The notes under the pieces are model-generated. The model did no database searches and had not been told where the DNA came from. It saw only the letters and a program-made list of their open reading frames with translations. Positions 1-10,180 of a DNA stretch of 64,000 bases are shown in pieces. The position numbers and the translations under genes were made by a program. Position 1 is the stretch's first letter. Every line of letters begins with the position of its first letter. Source of the stretch: Caldilineaceae bacterium. Its GTDB lineage: Bacteria > Chloroflexota > Anaerolineae > Caldilineales > Caldilineaceae. The stretch is from NCBI GenBank assembly GCA_011523365.1, contig WTGY01000199.1, positions 1 through 64,000 on the forward strand. Reading direction: 5' to 3'.

Positions 1-25
1 GGGGCTCCGCCCCCGCAACGCCCCC
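1..25. repeat. GC-rich hairpin repeat, copy 1 (window edge)
   Basis: The first 25 bases are identical to 38587-38611 and include the self-complementary stretch GGGGCTCCGCCCC. The copy is probably longer, because the second copy has a further G to the left that falls outside this window. Both copies lie in gene-free DNA. It looks like a small dispersed intergenic palindrome of REP type; function unknown. Confidence 0.6.
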
Positions 26-849
26 TCTCCTACAACCCCCGCCGCATCGAGTGTGAGGCAATATGACCCTGACGACCCGCTGCGACCGAACTTCCCCCCA
101 CCCCGCGTCTTGGCAGATTCCAAGTATGTGCCAGCGAAGGCAAGACTAGCGAGGCAACACCCATGTGTCCCCAACCTTCACCGCTTTGCCCATCGCGAGC
201 CCGCTACAGGAATACTGACGGTACATTCCCCCTAGGCAGACTGCACACAGTACACTCACCGAACATGGCTTAGTAGCTACCAACCGGATAGGTAGGGGCA
301 AAAAGGGAGTCATCACCTTTCGCTCCGATGTCAGCTCTCTATTTCCGTAACTGCTATAACTTGCATGGAGTGGCGCCGAGTAAGGAACAAAATCCCAATT
401 GGAACGAGGGTGGTAACAAACGGCACAGTCATCAGGAGCCGAATATCGATCTGGGAGCGGCCACTTGAGCGGCGTAGGCCTAAGGTGACGGGTAACGGTA
501 TCACCGACTTGAGGCAGACCGGAATGAAGATGTCTTCAGTAGGACATGTGGGCAGCGATCGGGGTAAGGCTTGCAAGCCGTCTCTATGGCCTACACGTCT
601 CCCCTTTCTACCTGATTCTCAACTTCAGTCGAGGGCCTGCCAAGAAGGCCGGAGAGATTTCGCCGCATTTTACTACGTGGGATTGTGATGGGCAAGCACG
701 AACGAAAAGCCCTGCGCGAGCACTGAGAGAGGACTGAGAACGAATACGCTGCTTTTGGATAACAAGAGGGGCATTCCCAACAAGGGAATTCGGAACTGAA
801 GTTAATGACTGCCCAGCCATCTTTGCGAATCTTACCAGAAAGGGGGGCA
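26..849. other. gene-free stretch
   Basis: About 0.8 kb downstream of the 3' end of the dimethylformamidase-like gene. Short open frames occur on both strands, but none has a ribosome-binding site, recognisable motif or composition like the neighbouring genes. I see no RNA gene and no clear terminator. Confidence 0.5.
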
Positions 850-3201
850 CTACGACGACGCAGGCGGAAGATCCTCTGAATTCGAGAATGCATCCAGTAC
901 ATTCTGGGTTATGCGTGACACGTTGTTGTCGTAATCGTTGTGAGACAGGCTCCCACACCAGCAGATCGACCCGACCGAAAAGACAGCGCCATGGTTAGGA
1001 GTTTCGAAGTAGACCATGTCGGCGCGCACATTCGGCCAGTCTCTTCCCAACAGGTTGCTATCAGTCTGCAGGTAGTCCTCGATGACCGGACTTACTGACG
1101 GCCCATGTCCGCTGGAAGAGGCCAGGACGAGCGTGTGGTGAGGTGTGCCAAGCCCGTAGTCTACTCGATCCAGCTCATCGCCCGCAGCACCCCCAAATAT
1201 AAGTCCAAAGTCGCCGATTGTTTCGTCGGCGGAGATTCCCTCGAAAATGAAAGCCGCCCTCTCATCGAAGCTGCCGGGCTGCCTCGTATAGCCAGGCGCC
1301 GGATCACTCCAGCCCTGTGCGGTAAATCCTATGCCGGTCAGCTGATTGGGCGGCTTGCCCCGGTATCGCCACAGCCCTCCCATCTCGCCGGTCGTGCTGT
1401 GGTAGCACTCTCCTGGCGGGGAGTTCCAGGCACGCGTACCGGCCATGCCGCGACGCACTTCTATGATGTGCGGTCTCTCCGGGTCAACGCTGGTTACCCA
1501 GTAGAATCCATTCCCTCCCAGATAGGCGAGTCGTCCACCTTGGGCAAGATACTCTTCCAGCGCAGCCAACATCTTTGTGGTCCAGTATTCAGGGTGCGTA
1601 CCCGTGACTATGACTCTGTAGCCTTTCAGGAGATCAAGTCCTTCGTCGTGTAGGTCTCCGTCTGCTGCAACGTCATAGGCGTATCCTCTGTGATCGAGCC
1701 AGTCGATCAGGTAGAGATCCGCGCCCAGATTTCGGCCGCTTTTGGTTAAGATATGCAAGTGCCTGGGGCGCATGTTCACGAGAGGGCGCAGGCTGGAGGA
1801 GTAACAGCAGCCGCTGCCATCCGAGTGTCTGTCATAGAGAGACATTGCGAATTCGGGCCGCTGAGCGAGGTACAGATCGAGCGGGTCTGGCGTGAATTTC
1901 CCTTCTGGCTGGGAGGCAAAGAAGCTCTGGCCGGCCTCCATCCTATCATTTGTGTAGGCCAGATAGGTAAACGTCGGCACGAGGAATAGTATTGGGGACC
2001 GGGCGGACCTGCGTGGCGGGCGTATGATGAACGGTATGTGGTCGTCCTCGCCGTCTCCGTCGAGCCTTGCAGCGTAAATGCCGCTACGAAGCCCGGTGGG
2101 AACGGTAAGTTCGAAGTCTGGTTCCCAGCCGGCATCTTCGAGGTCGTCCATGTGGAAATGAATCGCTCCGTACTGCTCTGGAGCGAGCCTCGGGTCATTT
2201 TCCGTACCAGTCCAGTTGTGGCCGGTGACAGCACGGGTGGGCATGTTTACGACTGTACAATGCAGTCCGTGCGGGCCGGAGTCCGTCACCAATGTCGAAG
2301 CATGGTCACGCGACAGATCCCAGGACGCGATCAAATGGCCTTCTGCCACTTCCGAGGGAGGAGTGCCCTGTCTCAACTGCTTAACTTCGCCGGGCTCCAG
2401 CGCACGGCCGAACAGACAGGGGCTATCGATCTTGCCATTGAAGAGTCCAAGCGCCGCCCGACTTTCAGACGGACTCGTTTCAAGACTCATAGCGGCCATG
2501 AGGAGCGGCTGGTTGTTGCGGCAGGCAATGCGGGCACCGACCGTCATTTCCAAAGAGACCGACGAGGAGTCGGAGGGCCACCGGGAGCTCGGGCATTGGA
2601 AGAGCATCAGCCTCCCGGTTTCGCTGTCGAATGAGGCAGCGACGAAATACCACTCGCGAGCCCTCATCGCGCGCCCTGTACCGAATCTGGAGTTGACGCC
2701 GCTCTCGCCCATCCATAGCTCAAGTGCGCCCTTATCACCTATTGCAAGGCATACGCCCCCCGTCTCGTCGGACCACTTACTCAGGAGACCCTGCGTCTCT
2801 CCCATCAGAGGGGTAGTCGGCCATACCCAGGCCTGGAGAGTGAAGCTGGTCAACTCCCTCAGAGGGCGGTCGTCAGTTGCGATTGCGTACGAGCCCGGGC
2901 GGGCGAACTGTCGGCGACCTGTCCTTTGACCGTCGAATTCCGATTCTACAAGCTCTTCCTTAAATCCGGGGCCCGCTGGGTTCGGATCGCCATGGACAAG
3001 GCGAACCAGCCTCGCGCTGTAGCTCGGAAAGTCCGTGCTCACCATGAAACGGATGCGTTCGCCTGGCTCAACGCTCAGTTTATCGGTATAGCCTGTCAAC
3101 TCTGTTGTCATTTTCGGCACCGTTTTTCGTGACGGACCTTGAGCTTCTTCGACCCTGTAGACAGTCATCAGTCGCCTCAGGGAACCCTGTATTGCCGCCA
3201 T
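850..3201 (-). CDS. N,N-dimethylformamidase large (beta) subunit-like protein
   Basis: A 783-residue protein resembling the large subunit of N,N-dimethylformamidase, which hydrolyses DMF to formate and dimethylamine at a mononuclear iron site. The N-terminal part (after about residue 31) looks like the family's beta-rich start. Residues ~120-310 form a LamG/concanavalin-like lectin domain (FTLQAWVWP ... GKIDSPCLFGRAL). The C-terminal ~400 residues carry the catalytic-type segment with RSPILFLVPTFTYLAYTNDR, a Tyr-rich region expected to supply iron ligands, and HPEYWT. The large subunit of characterised enzymes is about 760 residues. Met31 aligns best with family starts but has no clear ribosome site; Met12 has GAGG six bases upstream, so the first 11-30 residues are uncertain. 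No small-subunit gene lies beside it, so the substrate may differ from DMF. Confidence 0.75.
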   Translation of the reverse strand: MAAIQGSLRRLMTVYRVEEAQGPSRKTVPKMTTELTGYTDKLSVEPGERIRFMVSTDFPSYSARLVRLVHGDPNPAGPGFKEELVESEFDGQRTGRRQFARPGSYAIATDDRPLRELTSFTLQAWVWPTTPLMGETQGLLSKWSDETGGVCLAIGDKGALELWMGESGVNSRFGTGRAMRAREWYFVAASFDSETGRLMLFQCPSSRWPSDSSSVSLEMTVGARIACRNNQPLLMAAMSLETSPSESRAALGLFNGKIDSPCLFGRALEPGEVKQLRQGTPPSEVAEGHLIASWDLSRDHASTLVTDSGPHGLHCTVVNMPTRAVTGHNWTGTENDPRLAPEQYGAIHFHMDDLEDAGWEPDFELTVPTGLRSGIYAARLDGDGEDDHIPFIIRPPRRSARSPILFLVPTFTYLAYTNDRMEAGQSFFASQPEGKFTPDPLDLYLAQRPEFAMSLYDRHSDGSGCCYSSSLRPLVNMRPRHLHILTKSGRNLGADLYLIDWLDHRGYAYDVAADGDLHDEGLDLLKGYRVIVTGTHPEYWTTKMLAALEEYLAQGGRLAYLGGNGFYWVTSVDPERPHIIEVRRGMAGTRAWNSPPGECYHSTTGEMGGLWRYRGKPPNQLTGIGFTAQGWSDPAPGYTRQPGSFDERAAFIFEGISADETIGDFGLIFGGAAGDELDRVDYGLGTPHHTLVLASSSGHGPSVSPVIEDYLQTDSNLLGRDWPNVRADMVYFETPNHGAVFSVGSICWCGSLSHNDYDNNVSRITQNVLDAFSNSEDLPPASS

Positions 3202-3896
3202 GGGGGCTATCCTGGCTTCCGCTTTAGCGCAAATTTAGCACAGACGGCCCCGCCATTCAAGGTAGATTTTCGGGGGACAGGATACAGACAGAGGCGTTGT
3301 ACACCATATAGAATGGAAGGACATGGTAGAGAGAGGCCTCCTGTTCTGCCAACAAGGTGCGATGGCGCAGCGAGCTCGAATGATGCGAATCCGGCTGAGC
3401 TTCTAATGGTCAGTGCTACAATGTCTGGACCTGCATATCGCAAAGGAGCCAGAGTGCCAAAGAAAGTGGTTCTCTTTGTCCACAACATTGGCGGACCATG
3501 ATGTATTTTCAGATGATAGAAGGCCTTGGCGACCGACTTGGATTTCCATATTAATGTGCATTTGTGTTAATGTAGGACGGAGACGGGGTCGGGCAAAACC
3601 TTGGCACAGGTCTTGCGTCATGGCATTCTTGATCACAGGTGCCAGCGGTTTCGAACAGTACTCAACACCGTTAACAACTGCCGAGTCGATAAACGCGATG
3701 GGACTCACAATGGGGTGAGATTCTCGGGAGTGGACTGCAAGATGTCGTCCGCGAGTAGGACGAACCCTTGCAGTCGGGCCGAGAGTCCTTTTTCGGAAAT
3801 ATACGTCTGCCAGCCGGTTCAATATCGTGCGCAAAATTTACCGGCGACGAACGGGTTTGACGTGGAGTTATCCTGGAGAGGAACGCGGACCAAAAT
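3202..3896. other. gene-poor intergenic region upstream of copA
   Basis: About 0.7 kb between divergently transcribed genes, so it should hold the promoters of both. Apart from a 15-codon frame at 3454-3501 there is nothing gene-like. No convincing copper-responsive (CueR-type) palindrome was seen in front of copA. Confidence 0.45.
3454..3501 (+). pseudogene. 15-codon frame with good ribosome site; possible gene remnant or leader peptide
   Basis: A GTG start preceded by AAAGGAG (3442-3448) opens a frame reading VPKKVVLFVHNIGGP before TGA. A TACAAT hexamer sits just upstream at about 3417. The peptide recalls the N-terminus of ferrochelatases (KKavLLvNLGGP), and the +2 frame immediately after it reads DVFSDDRRP, again vaguely ferrochelatase-like. 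It may be a decayed gene start or a short leader; this is weak inference. Confidence 0.2.
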
Positions 3897-6521
3897 ATGA
3901 ACGAGACAAAGCAACTCACTGTCCCGGTTATCGGTATGACCTGTCTCGGATGCGCGGCGTCCGTTGAGGCCAACAGCAAGAAGGCTGAGGCCGTCAAGGA
4001 CGCTGTTGTCAACTTTGCCAGTGAGCGGCTGACGCTGACCGTAGACGCTGAGCACGGGCAAGCCAACGACGCATTGGCGGAAGTTCGCCAGCTTGTCAAG
4101 CGCGCCGGCTACAAGATACCCACCCTTACTCTTTCTTTGCCGATAGTTGGCATGTCCTGCACCGCCTGCTCCAGTGCCGTTGAGAAGGCTATCGGAGAGG
4201 TTGAGGGGGTAGTGTACACCAGCGTTAACTTTGCTTCGGAACAGGCCAATGTCGAATACGTAAGCGGATTGGGTTCGCGCGCTCCGATTGTGGAGGCCAT
4301 CCGTAAGGCCGGTTACGACACAGTTGCGTCCGCAGCGCCATCGCCCGAAGCTGCGCCGGTCATCGGCGCAGCCGGCATTGACGACGCCCCAGTCGCTTCG
4401 AACGCCCGCAGTCCCCTTCCTGCACCGCTATCGCATCAGGTTGTCGAGGAATCCGAAGAGGATGCCGAGGCCGCGGCACGGGCGGCCGCAGTTCGGCATG
4501 AGTTCGTCAGATTGCTGGTGGGCGCTGTATTCTCGCTACCCCTGCTGACAATTAGCATGGGCCGGGATTTCGGCCTGTTGGGTTCATGGGCGCACGGCGC
4601 CTGGGTAAACTGGCTGCTCTTTCTGCTGGCTACGCCTGTCCAGTTCTTCGTGGGCTGGGACTACTATGTTGGCGCGATCAAGAGCCTGCGCAATCGCAGC
4701 GCCAACATGGATGTTCTGGTGGCGATGGGCACGACGGTCGCATACGTATTTAGCTTGGCCGTGCTGGCAGCCCAGACCGTCGGCAGCGGCCTTCTCGGAG
4801 GACACGTCTATTTCGAGACCTCGGCCGTCATTATCACGTTAATCGTTCTTGGCAAGTTGCTGGAGGCCCGGGCGAAGGGCCGTACGAGCGCAGCAATAAA
4901 GGAGTTGATGGGCCTGCAGAGCCGGACGGCGCGTGTCATGCGCGATGGAGAGGAACTTGACATTCCGGTTGAAGAAGTCATGGTCGGCGACATGGTCGTG
5001 GTCCGACCGGGCGAGAAGATTCCGGTAGACGGCATCGTGGTTTCAGGGGAGTCAAGCGTCGACGAGAGCATGTTTACAGGAGAAAGCATGCCCGTGGAAA
5101 AGGCATCCGGACACCACGTATTCGGAGCAACCCTCAATGGACGCGGCCTTCTGGGAATCGAGGCCACGAAGGTTGGCCGGGAAACTGCCCTGGCGCAAAT
5201 TATCAGGCTGGTGGAGGAGGCCCAGGGGAGCAAGGCGCCCATTCAGAGGGTCGTAGACCAGGTTGCGGCCTACTTTGTACCGGCGGTGATCGTATTTGCC
5301 GGCGTGACGTTTGTCGTGTGGATGTTTGCGGGCGCCGGTTTTGTAGCGGCTCTGCTACGCGTGGTGGCCGTGCTGGTTATCGCCTGTCCCTGCGCGATGG
5401 GACTGGCTACGCCGACCTCCATAATAGTAGGCATCGGCAAGGGCGCCGGAGTCGGCATACTGTTTAAGAATAGCGTTGCTCTGGAACATACACAGAAGCT
5501 GACGGCAGTCCTGTTGGACAAGACAGGAACGATTACCCAAGGTGAGCCTGCGGTCACCGACCTGGTGGTCAGCCAGGGTTTCCCCGTAAGCAGTTCTGGC
5601 GGAACGCCCGCCCAGCAGTTGCCTGCTCCAGTTGGGGGGACTGACCTCTTGCGGCTTGCCGCCTCGGCAGAGAGGGGATCAGAACATCCTCTCGGCGAGG
5701 CAATCGTGCGTGCGGCGCATGCCAGAGGCTTGGAGCTGGCCGAACCCGCACACTTTGAGGCGCTGGCCGGTCACGGAATCGCGGCGAAGGTTGAGGAAAA
5801 GCAGGTTCTGCTCGGCAACTTGCGGCTCATGCAACAAGAACAGGTCGACTTGAACGGCCTCGTGCCCCAGTATGAAGAATTGCAGGCAGAAGCCAAGTCC
5901 GCGATCTGGCTGGCAGTGGACGGGCAGGCGGCGGCATTGATTGCGGTTGCCGACACGGTGAAGGAGGGCTCCAGGGAGGCTGTTACCTCACTACGCAAGA
6001 TGGGCCTCACGGTGGCGATGCTGACCGGGGACAATCAGGCAACAGCCGACGCGATAGCAAGGGAAGTAGGCATCAACCGTGTGATGGCAGAACTGTTGCC
6101 CGGCCAGAAAGTCGGCCAGGTGAAGGTGATGCAGGAAGAAGGATTCAGGGTCGCGATGCTTGGCGACGGCATCAACGATGCGCCTGCCCTCGCTCAGGCA
6201 GACGTAGGCATTGCCATCGGAGCCGGTACGGACGTGGCCATGGAGGCGGCAGACGTTACCCTCATCCGGGGCGACTTGCGCAGCGTACCCCAGGCTATTG
6301 TACTGTCGCAGGCGACGATGCGGAATATCAGGCAGAACCTCACCTGGGCCTTTGGCTACAATGTCGCCTTGCTTCCGATTGCCGCCGGTGTCCTGGCTCC
6401 ATTCGTATGGGCGCCGCCATTCCTGCAGCAGCTTCATCCCATTCTGGCGGCTGCCGCAATGGCGTTCTCCAGTGTCAGCGTCGTCGTCAATGCGCTGCGC
6501 CTCCGCCAGCTCCAGTTGTAA
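3897..6521 (+). CDS. copA: copper-translocating P1B-type ATPase
   Basis: An 874-residue copper-exporting ATPase of the inner membrane. Two N-terminal heavy-metal-associated domains carry C16-x-x-C19 (MTCLGC) and C88-x-x-C91 (MSCTAC), followed by an Ala/acid-rich linker (~150-200). The membrane copper site is Cys-Pro-Cys at 497-499, the phosphorylated Asp is D541 in DKTGT, and the hinge [10 protein letters not shown] is near residue 758. The first metal domain is diverged after its CxxC ([10 protein letters not shown] in place of the usual helix). GGAGAGGA lies 14 bases before ATG. The next gene, ccmF, begins 5 bases after the stop, so metal export and cytochrome c maturation are probably co-transcribed. 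CPC identifies the ion as Cu(I), or possibly Ag(I). Confidence 0.95.
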   Translation: MNETKQLTVPVIGMTCLGCAASVEANSKKAEAVKDAVVNFASERLTLTVDAEHGQANDALAEVRQLVKRAGYKIPTLTLSLPIVGMSCTACSSAVEKAIGEVEGVVYTSVNFASEQANVEYVSGLGSRAPIVEAIRKAGYDTVASAAPSPEAAPVIGAAGIDDAPVASNARSPLPAPLSHQVVEESEEDAEAAARAAAVRHEFVRLLVGAVFSLPLLTISMGRDFGLLGSWAHGAWVNWLLFLLATPVQFFVGWDYYVGAIKSLRNRSANMDVLVAMGTTVAYVFSLAVLAAQTVGSGLLGGHVYFETSAVIITLIVLGKLLEARAKGRTSAAIKELMGLQSRTARVMRDGEELDIPVEEVMVGDMVVVRPGEKIPVDGIVVSGESSVDESMFTGESMPVEKASGHHVFGATLNGRGLLGIEATKVGRETALAQIIRLVEEAQGSKAPIQRVVDQVAAYFVPAVIVFAGVTFVVWMFAGAGFVAALLRVVAVLVIACPCAMGLATPTSIIVGIGKGAGVGILFKNSVALEHTQKLTAVLLDKTGTITQGEPAVTDLVVSQGFPVSSSGGTPAQQLPAPVGGTDLLRLAASAERGSEHPLGEAIVRAAHARGLELAEPAHFEALAGHGIAAKVEEKQVLLGNLRLMQQEQVDLNGLVPQYEELQAEAKSAIWLAVDGQAAALIAVADTVKEGSREAVTSLRKMGLTVAMLTGDNQATADAIAREVGINRVMAELLPGQKVGQVKVMQEEGFRVAMLGDGINDAPALAQADVGIAIGAGTDVAMEAADVTLIRGDLRSVPQAIVLSQATMRNIRQNLTWAFGYNVALLPIAAGVLAPFVWAPPFLQQLHPILAAAAMAFSSVSVVVNALRLRQLQL

Positions 6522-6526
6522 CGGCG

Positions 6527-8617
6527 ATGATATTCGATTTCGCTTATTTGACTCTGGTGCTGGCCCTGGTCCTGTGTGCCTTTGGCACAGCCGCAGGATT
6601 CTGGGGAGGACGGCTGGACTCACAAAAGGCGGCACAAAGCTCCGCAATTTCAGGGCACCGTAGAACAACCGGGATTGGGGCTGGCTCAGCCTGGGGTGAC
6701 AAGCTCACGGAGAGTAGCTTTCACTCGATCTATGCGGTTAGCGGATTGGTTGGTATCGCGGCCGTCATCCTGTGGTACGGTTTGTTGACGGACCAGTTCC
6801 AGATCGCCTATATCTGGAACAGCTCGGAGCGAACTCTTCCCACCTTCTACAAGTTTGCCGCGATCTGGGGCGGCCAGGCCGGTAGTCTCCTCTTCTGGAC
6901 GCTCCTGCTCAGCCTGTTCAGCACAGCCGCGGCCCTCACTTTTCGAACGAGCCAGCGCACGCTGATGCCCTATGTCAATGGGACACTGCTGGCCAACCTC
7001 CTGTTCTTCCTCATCCTGCTGGTCTTCAGCGCGAACCCTTTTGAACAGATTGGCCTTTTGCCGAGCGATGGGCGCGGTTTGAACCCGTTGCTCCAGAACT
7101 ACTGGATGGTGATCCACCCGGTCATGCTTTACCTGGGCTGGGTCGGACTTAGTGTTCCCTTTGCATTTGCAGTGGCCGCCCTCCTGAGCAAACGCCTCGA
7201 TCGGCGCTGGGTGCGGACTGTACGCCGCTGGACGCTTATCCCGTGGATGTTTCTCTCGGCCGGCATCATCATGGGCAGCCAGTGGGCCTACATGGAGTTG
7301 GGTTGGGGTGGCTACTGGGCATGGGACCCGGTGGAAAACGCCAGTTTCCTGCCGTGGCTGACCGCGACGGCATTCCTGCACAGTGTCATCATCCAGGAGC
7401 AGCGCGGCATACTCAAGGTGTGGAACGTCACACTGATCTGGCTGACATTTACCCTGGTCATCCTGGGCACTTTCACGACACGCAGCGGAATACTGAGCAG
7501 CGTTCACAGTTTCGCGCAGAGCCCTGTGGGGCCATATTTCCTCGTCTTCCTGGCCGTAACCACGGTTGGATTCCTCCTTCTGCTCTTTCATAGGATGCCC
7601 TACCTGCAAGGCGAGAATGAGATCGACTCGATTTCGAGCAGGGAAGGGGCGTTTCTGGCCAATAACTGGCTGTTTGCAGGCATCGCGTTTGTCGTGCTTT
7701 GGGGTACCTTCTACCCCATGTTCAGCGAGATACTGACCGGGGAACGCATTTCGGTTGCGGCGCCTTGGTTCAACCGGGTCGCGGGTCCGCTCTTCCTTCT
7801 GCTGTTCGTTCTGATGGGAGTAGGTCCTCTGCTTGGCTGGCGGCGAACCGGCGCGAAGGCGTTACGCCGGCAATTCACTTGGCCTCTCGCGGCGGCGCTG
7901 ATCTCGATTCCTTTTCTCCTTTTCACCAGCAGAAATGTATTTCCGGTCGTCGGGTTCGCCGTCTGCATTTTCGTCGCAGCGACGATCGTACAGGAATTCG
8001 TGCGTGGGGCAATTGCGCGTCGGCGGTCAAGGGGCGAGCCGGTGGCCTCCGCTCTGTGGGGGTTGATTCGACGCAACGGACGCCGCTATGGCGGGTACGT
8101 GATTCACTTTGGCATCGTACTGATTGGGGTTGCCATCATCGGCAACGAGTTCTACCAGTCGACGACGCACGTCACTTTGGCCGAAGGTGATGAGGTTGAG
8201 CTGTCCGGCTATTCGCTGAAATACATCGCACTCGAATCGAAGCAACAGAGCAATCATACAGAGATCAGAGCCAATCTTCAGGTCTCTGATGCTGAGACCG
8301 GACGGATCCTGGCGAAGATCTTTCCCCGCCGAAACATATATGACAAGTCACCCGACCAGCCTACCAGCGAGGTCGGGCTGCGCATGACGCCTGCTGAAGA
8401 TGTCTATGTGATTCTCAACGGTTGGGAAGGCGACGGCAGTAGTGCTACCTTCACAGTCTATGTCAATCCGCTCACAATGTGGATGTGGGTGGGCGGACTG
8501 CTCGTCGTGCTGGGCACCGTCGTTTGCGTCTGGCCCCATCCAAAGCCGGCCCGATCCTCGCGCGAAGCGACTACCCCGTTTCCCGGCGGAGCAGCTGCAG
8601 GTCCGGTGTCGGCTTGA
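6527..8617 (+). CDS. ccmF: cytochrome c maturation heme lyase CcmF
   Basis: A 696-residue polytopic membrane protein of the CcmF/CcsA heme-handling superfamily, which attaches heme to apocytochromes c outside the membrane. The tryptophan-rich WWD motif is visible ([18 protein letters not shown], about residues 258-275), flanked by many hydrophobic segments and conserved histidines such as the one in [13 protein letters not shown]-terminal soluble stretch (~550-660) precedes a last helix, as in CcmF. The open frame extends upstream into copA, but the ATG at 6527, 5 bases after the copA stop, gives the normal N-terminus [13 protein letters not shown]. Length matches CcmF (about 650). No ccmA-E or ccmG genes lie nearby, so the rest of system I must be elsewhere. 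Confidence 0.9.
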   Translation: MIFDFAYLTLVLALVLCAFGTAAGFWGGRLDSQKAAQSSAISGHRRTTGIGAGSAWGDKLTESSFHSIYAVSGLVGIAAVILWYGLLTDQFQIAYIWNSSERTLPTFYKFAAIWGGQAGSLLFWTLLLSLFSTAAALTFRTSQRTLMPYVNGTLLANLLFFLILLVFSANPFEQIGLLPSDGRGLNPLLQNYWMVIHPVMLYLGWVGLSVPFAFAVAALLSKRLDRRWVRTVRRWTLIPWMFLSAGIIMGSQWAYMELGWGGYWAWDPVENASFLPWLTATAFLHSVIIQEQRGILKVWNVTLIWLTFTLVILGTFTTRSGILSSVHSFAQSPVGPYFLVFLAVTTVGFLLLLFHRMPYLQGENEIDSISSREGAFLANNWLFAGIAFVVLWGTFYPMFSEILTGERISVAAPWFNRVAGPLFLLLFVLMGVGPLLGWRRTGAKALRRQFTWPLAAALISIPFLLFTSRNVFPVVGFAVCIFVAATIVQEFVRGAIARRRSRGEPVASALWGLIRRNGRRYGGYVIHFGIVLIGVAIIGNEFYQSTTHVTLAEGDEVELSGYSLKYIALESKQQSNHTEIRANLQVSDAETGRILAKIFPRRNIYDKSPDQPTSEVGLRMTPAEDVYVILNGWEGDGSSATFTVYVNPLTMWMWVGGLLVVLGTVVCVWPHPKPARSSREATTPFPGGAAAGPVSA

Positions 8618-8738
8618 CTGCGATGCATCCTCGCCGCACTGCCGCTAGTCCGATCATAGTCGCACATCCAGGCATTGAAGAGCTGGCAAGGGACACAGCC
8701 TCAAACAGGAATGACCGCGTAGGCTTCCTCGCATTGCA

Positions 8739-9140
8739 ATGTGGGTAACAATTGCACTGATCAGCGTGTTGGGCATCGCAGCAGTAGGCTATGTCATTTT
8801 GCCTCTGTTTGGTCGGGCGCGCACGGTTGTCTCGGCCGAGGGAGAGGAGCTGGCCGACCTGATAACGCGCAAGGAAGTCGCATTGGAGGCGATCCGAGAG
8901 CTTGAGTTTGATCACGGGGTCGGAAAGATCGAGGCCGCGGACTTTGAGCGATTCAACCGGATACTGCGGCTTCGGGCGATCAGGCTGATTGAACGAATCG
9001 AGGCTGACTTCGGGGAACCCGATGAACTGGGCCCGGATGGCGTCCAACTGGATGAACAGTTGGAGTCTGAAGTTTACAGCAGGCGCAGGGTAGAGGATGT
9101 GCTACCGAATGAAGGCGGCAGTAGTTTACCGGAAGAATGA
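8739..9140 (+). CDS. CcmI-like c-type cytochrome biogenesis protein (short form)
   Basis: A 133-residue protein with one N-terminal membrane helix (MWVTIALISVLGIAAVGYVIL), then a helical soluble part with LITRKEVALEAIRELEFDHGVGKI and a following DFERFNRILRLRAI segment. This resembles the N-terminal region of CcmI/CycH and the short proteins that accompany ccmF in several phyla. CcmI acts as an apocytochrome chaperone; the C-terminal TPR domain of proteobacterial CcmI is absent here. It lies 121 bases after ccmF on the same strand, which supports a role in cytochrome c maturation. The last 32 bases overlap the next gene. The function is inferred from position and helix pattern. Confidence 0.65.
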   Translation: MWVTIALISVLGIAAVGYVILPLFGRARTVVSAEGEELADLITRKEVALEAIRELEFDHGVGKIEAADFERFNRILRLRAIRLIERIEADFGEPDELGPDGVQLDEQLESEVYSRRRVEDVLPNEGGSSLPEE

Positions 9141-10146
9141 TATCCGAATAGCCGAAGTGCCGCGACCTAGGGCCGGCAGCGGAGAGGTCGTCGTAAAGGT
9201 TAGGGCCTCCGGCATCTGCGCAACCGACGTCAAAATCCTGAGCGGCGCCGGGATTCCCGCCGACCTGCCTGCCATCTTAGGACATGAAGTTGCCGGAACT
9301 GTCGTTGAGGTGGGACCGGGCACTGAAGATTGTGGACTGCACTTCGGGCAGCGCGTTGCTGTCTATCCCATCGCAGCATGCGGCGAATGTCTGTATTGCC
9401 GTCAGGGACGAAACAGTCTCTGTCTGCACGAGCACGGCCTGGGACACGGCGACGACGGCGGATTCGCGGAGTACGTGAGGATCCCTGCAGAGGTTGTGCG
9501 TCTCGGCGGCGTAATTGACATCGGTGATATGCCGTTCGACCTGGCGGCGATGATAGAGCCGACCTCCTGCTGCATCGCAGCCGCCGACCAGTGCAGGACG
9601 AAAGCCGGAGACACAGTCGTTGTGGTCGGCGTGGGTCCGCTGGGCCTACTCCATACAGTGGTCTCGACGGCACTGGGCGCCAGCGTTGTCTGCGTGGATG
9701 TCAACGAGGACCGGCTGGCCACTGCAAGGAGCTTGGGCGCGAAGCGGGCGATCAATCCCGAAAACGAGGATGCGCAAGAGGTTGTACGTGAAATGACCTG
9801 CGTAGGCGCCGACGTAGTCATAGCGGCCGTCGGCTTCCCGCAAGTAATGGAGAACTACCTCCCGCTGGTTCGAAACGGCGGCGTCTTCAACATCTTTGGC
9901 GGTACACCGCGCGGGGAGACGATGACGGTTGATCCTCGCTGGATCCACTACGGGGAGATCGTATTGACGGGAACCTTTGCCTCTTCGGTGAACCAGTTCC
10001 ACAAGGCGTTCAGTTTTGTGCAGGAGCATTCTAAGGATATCGAGGCTGTGATCTCATCGCGGTGCGGCCTGGATGATATTTTGGCAGCAGTCCGGCGAGT
10101 CCAGAAGGGCGAGGGCACAAAGTCGGTTATCTTGTTTCCGGAGTGA
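9109..10146 (+). CDS. zinc-dependent medium-chain alcohol/polyol dehydrogenase
   Basis: A 345-residue medium-chain dehydrogenase/reductase. The catalytic zinc ligands are Cys37 (SGICATD) and His59-Glu60 (GHEVAGTVVEVG), with the structural zinc cluster CGECLYCRQGRNSLC. The NAD(P)-binding turn is GVGPLGLL. It therefore oxidises an alcohol or polyol, in the sorbitol/threonine dehydrogenase-like branch; the substrate cannot be read from sequence. I chose the internal ATG at 9109 because MKAAVVY is the family's usual N-terminus; this overlaps the CcmI-like gene by 32 bases. It is followed 34 bases later by the metallo-beta-lactamase-fold gene. Confidence 0.85.
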   Translation: MKAAVVYRKNDIRIAEVPRPRAGSGEVVVKVRASGICATDVKILSGAGIPADLPAILGHEVAGTVVEVGPGTEDCGLHFGQRVAVYPIAACGECLYCRQGRNSLCLHEHGLGHGDDGGFAEYVRIPAEVVRLGGVIDIGDMPFDLAAMIEPTSCCIAAADQCRTKAGDTVVVVGVGPLGLLHTVVSTALGASVVCVDVNEDRLATARSLGAKRAINPENEDAQEVVREMTCVGADVVIAAVGFPQVMENYLPLVRNGGVFNIFGGTPRGETMTVDPRWIHYGEIVLTGTFASSVNQFHKAFSFVQEHSKDIEAVISSRCGLDDILAAVRRVQKGEGTKSVILFPE

Positions 10147-10180
10147 GTCTGCATGCACAACCGGGCTTGAAGGGAATGGA

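Noticed and set aside
331-958. Several overlapping frames of 60-116 codons on both strands in the first kilobase
   Set aside because: No ribosome sites, no motifs, and they overlap each other or the 3' end of the dimethylformamidase-like gene.
6686-7609. 307-codon antisense frame inside ccmF
   Set aside because: Charged, low-complexity translation; the sense strand encodes clear CcmF.
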